Source: Acidobacteriota bacterium
GTDB lineage: Bacteria > Acidobacteriota > Terriglobia > Acidiferrales > UBA7541
DNA: 5,174 nucleotides
Assembly (NCBI GenBank): GCA_003224515.1
Contig: QHZC01000666.1
Span: forward strand, 1-5,174
Reading direction: 5' to 3'
The position numbers and the translations under genes are program-made. Below, in pieces: positions 5,094 through 5,174 of the stretch. Below the pieces are notes generated by a model. That model saw nothing but the letters and a program-made list of their open reading frames with translations. It did no database searches and was not told the origin of the DNA. Numbering within the stretch: the stretch's first letter is position 1; the number at the start of each line of letters is the position of its first letter.

Positions 5094-5174
5094 CTACCGG
5101 CGCACGCTGACCAGCGCAGGATCGGCTTCATAACCCTCATCCTGCACGGTCTTCTGCGCCGCTGCGCCAAGGGC
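5094..5174 (-). CDS. C-terminal end (26 residues) of an unidentified gene
   Basis: On the minus strand a frame open at the right edge ends at TAG (5094-5096). It ends in TVQDEGYEADPALVSVRR, with a preceding AxGAAAQK-like alanine-rich stretch. Third codon positions are mostly G or C, and the neighbouring frames look less coding. The peptide is too short to assign a family. It converges on the small exported protein gene and stops just past the degenerate repeat patch. It could be a chance open frame, but codon use and composition make a real C-terminus more likely. Confidence 0.5.
   Translation of the reverse strand, partial: ALGAAAQKTVQDEGYEADPALVSVRR

Noticed and set aside
4898..5170. A 90-codon minus-strand open frame
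   Set aside because: The RRQKSEVARQESE part is a translated repeat. The overlapping frame ending at 5094 has better codon character.
1..5174. CRISPR array, insertion sequence, or defence/toxin system
   Set aside because: There are no regularly spaced repeats, no transposase-like frames and no terminal inverted repeats with target duplications. All convincing genes are housekeeping, TonB-like or small envelope genes.

Overview
The window is GC-rich bacterial DNA with strong third-position G/C preference. It most resembles Acidobacteriota. This is inferred from two tandem TonB-like proteins with a CxYCPxPxY(S/T)DEAR signature, a small exported helical protein next to them, and degenerate short repeats in the intergenic DNA. 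No rRNA or tRNA is present to test it.

Layout, left to right. Positions 1-1560 (minus) are the first 520 codons of isoleucyl-tRNA synthetase (ileS); the gene runs off the left edge. Positions 1561-1768 form a divergent intergenic region with a 6-7-6 inverted repeat, a candidate extended -10 and two small hairpins in the leader of the next gene. Positions 1769-2989 (plus, GTG start) encode a 406-residue TonB-like energy transducer with a long, internally repeated cytoplasmic N-terminus. Positions 2990-3203 are non-coding and hold a 9-bp tandem repeat fragment. Positions 3204-4139 (plus) encode a second, shorter TonB-like protein of 311 residues. Positions 4140-4423 hold what looks like a frameshifted remnant of a small single-span membrane protein, followed by a plausible sigma70-type promoter. 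Positions 4487-4855 (plus) encode a 122-residue exported, proline-rich, helical protein of unknown function. Positions 4856-5093 separate converging genes and hold an 8-bp hairpin and another degenerate repeat patch. Positions 5094-5174 (minus) are the last 26 codons of an unidentified gene.

How they fit together: ileS is housekeeping and is only a divergent neighbour. The two TonB-like genes are tandem paralogs. Their last 84 residues align without gaps (37 identities by hand count), and both carry a CxxC pair just before the TonB fold. They would be inner-membrane proteins that pass ExbB/ExbD-derived energy to outer-membrane receptors, but no exbB, exbD or receptor gene is visible here. The most interesting feature is the roughly 150-residue cytoplasmic region of the first transducer, built from three degenerate 32-33-residue repeats, with a related juxtamembrane motif in the second. 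I see no evidence of a mobile element, CRISPR array or defence system.
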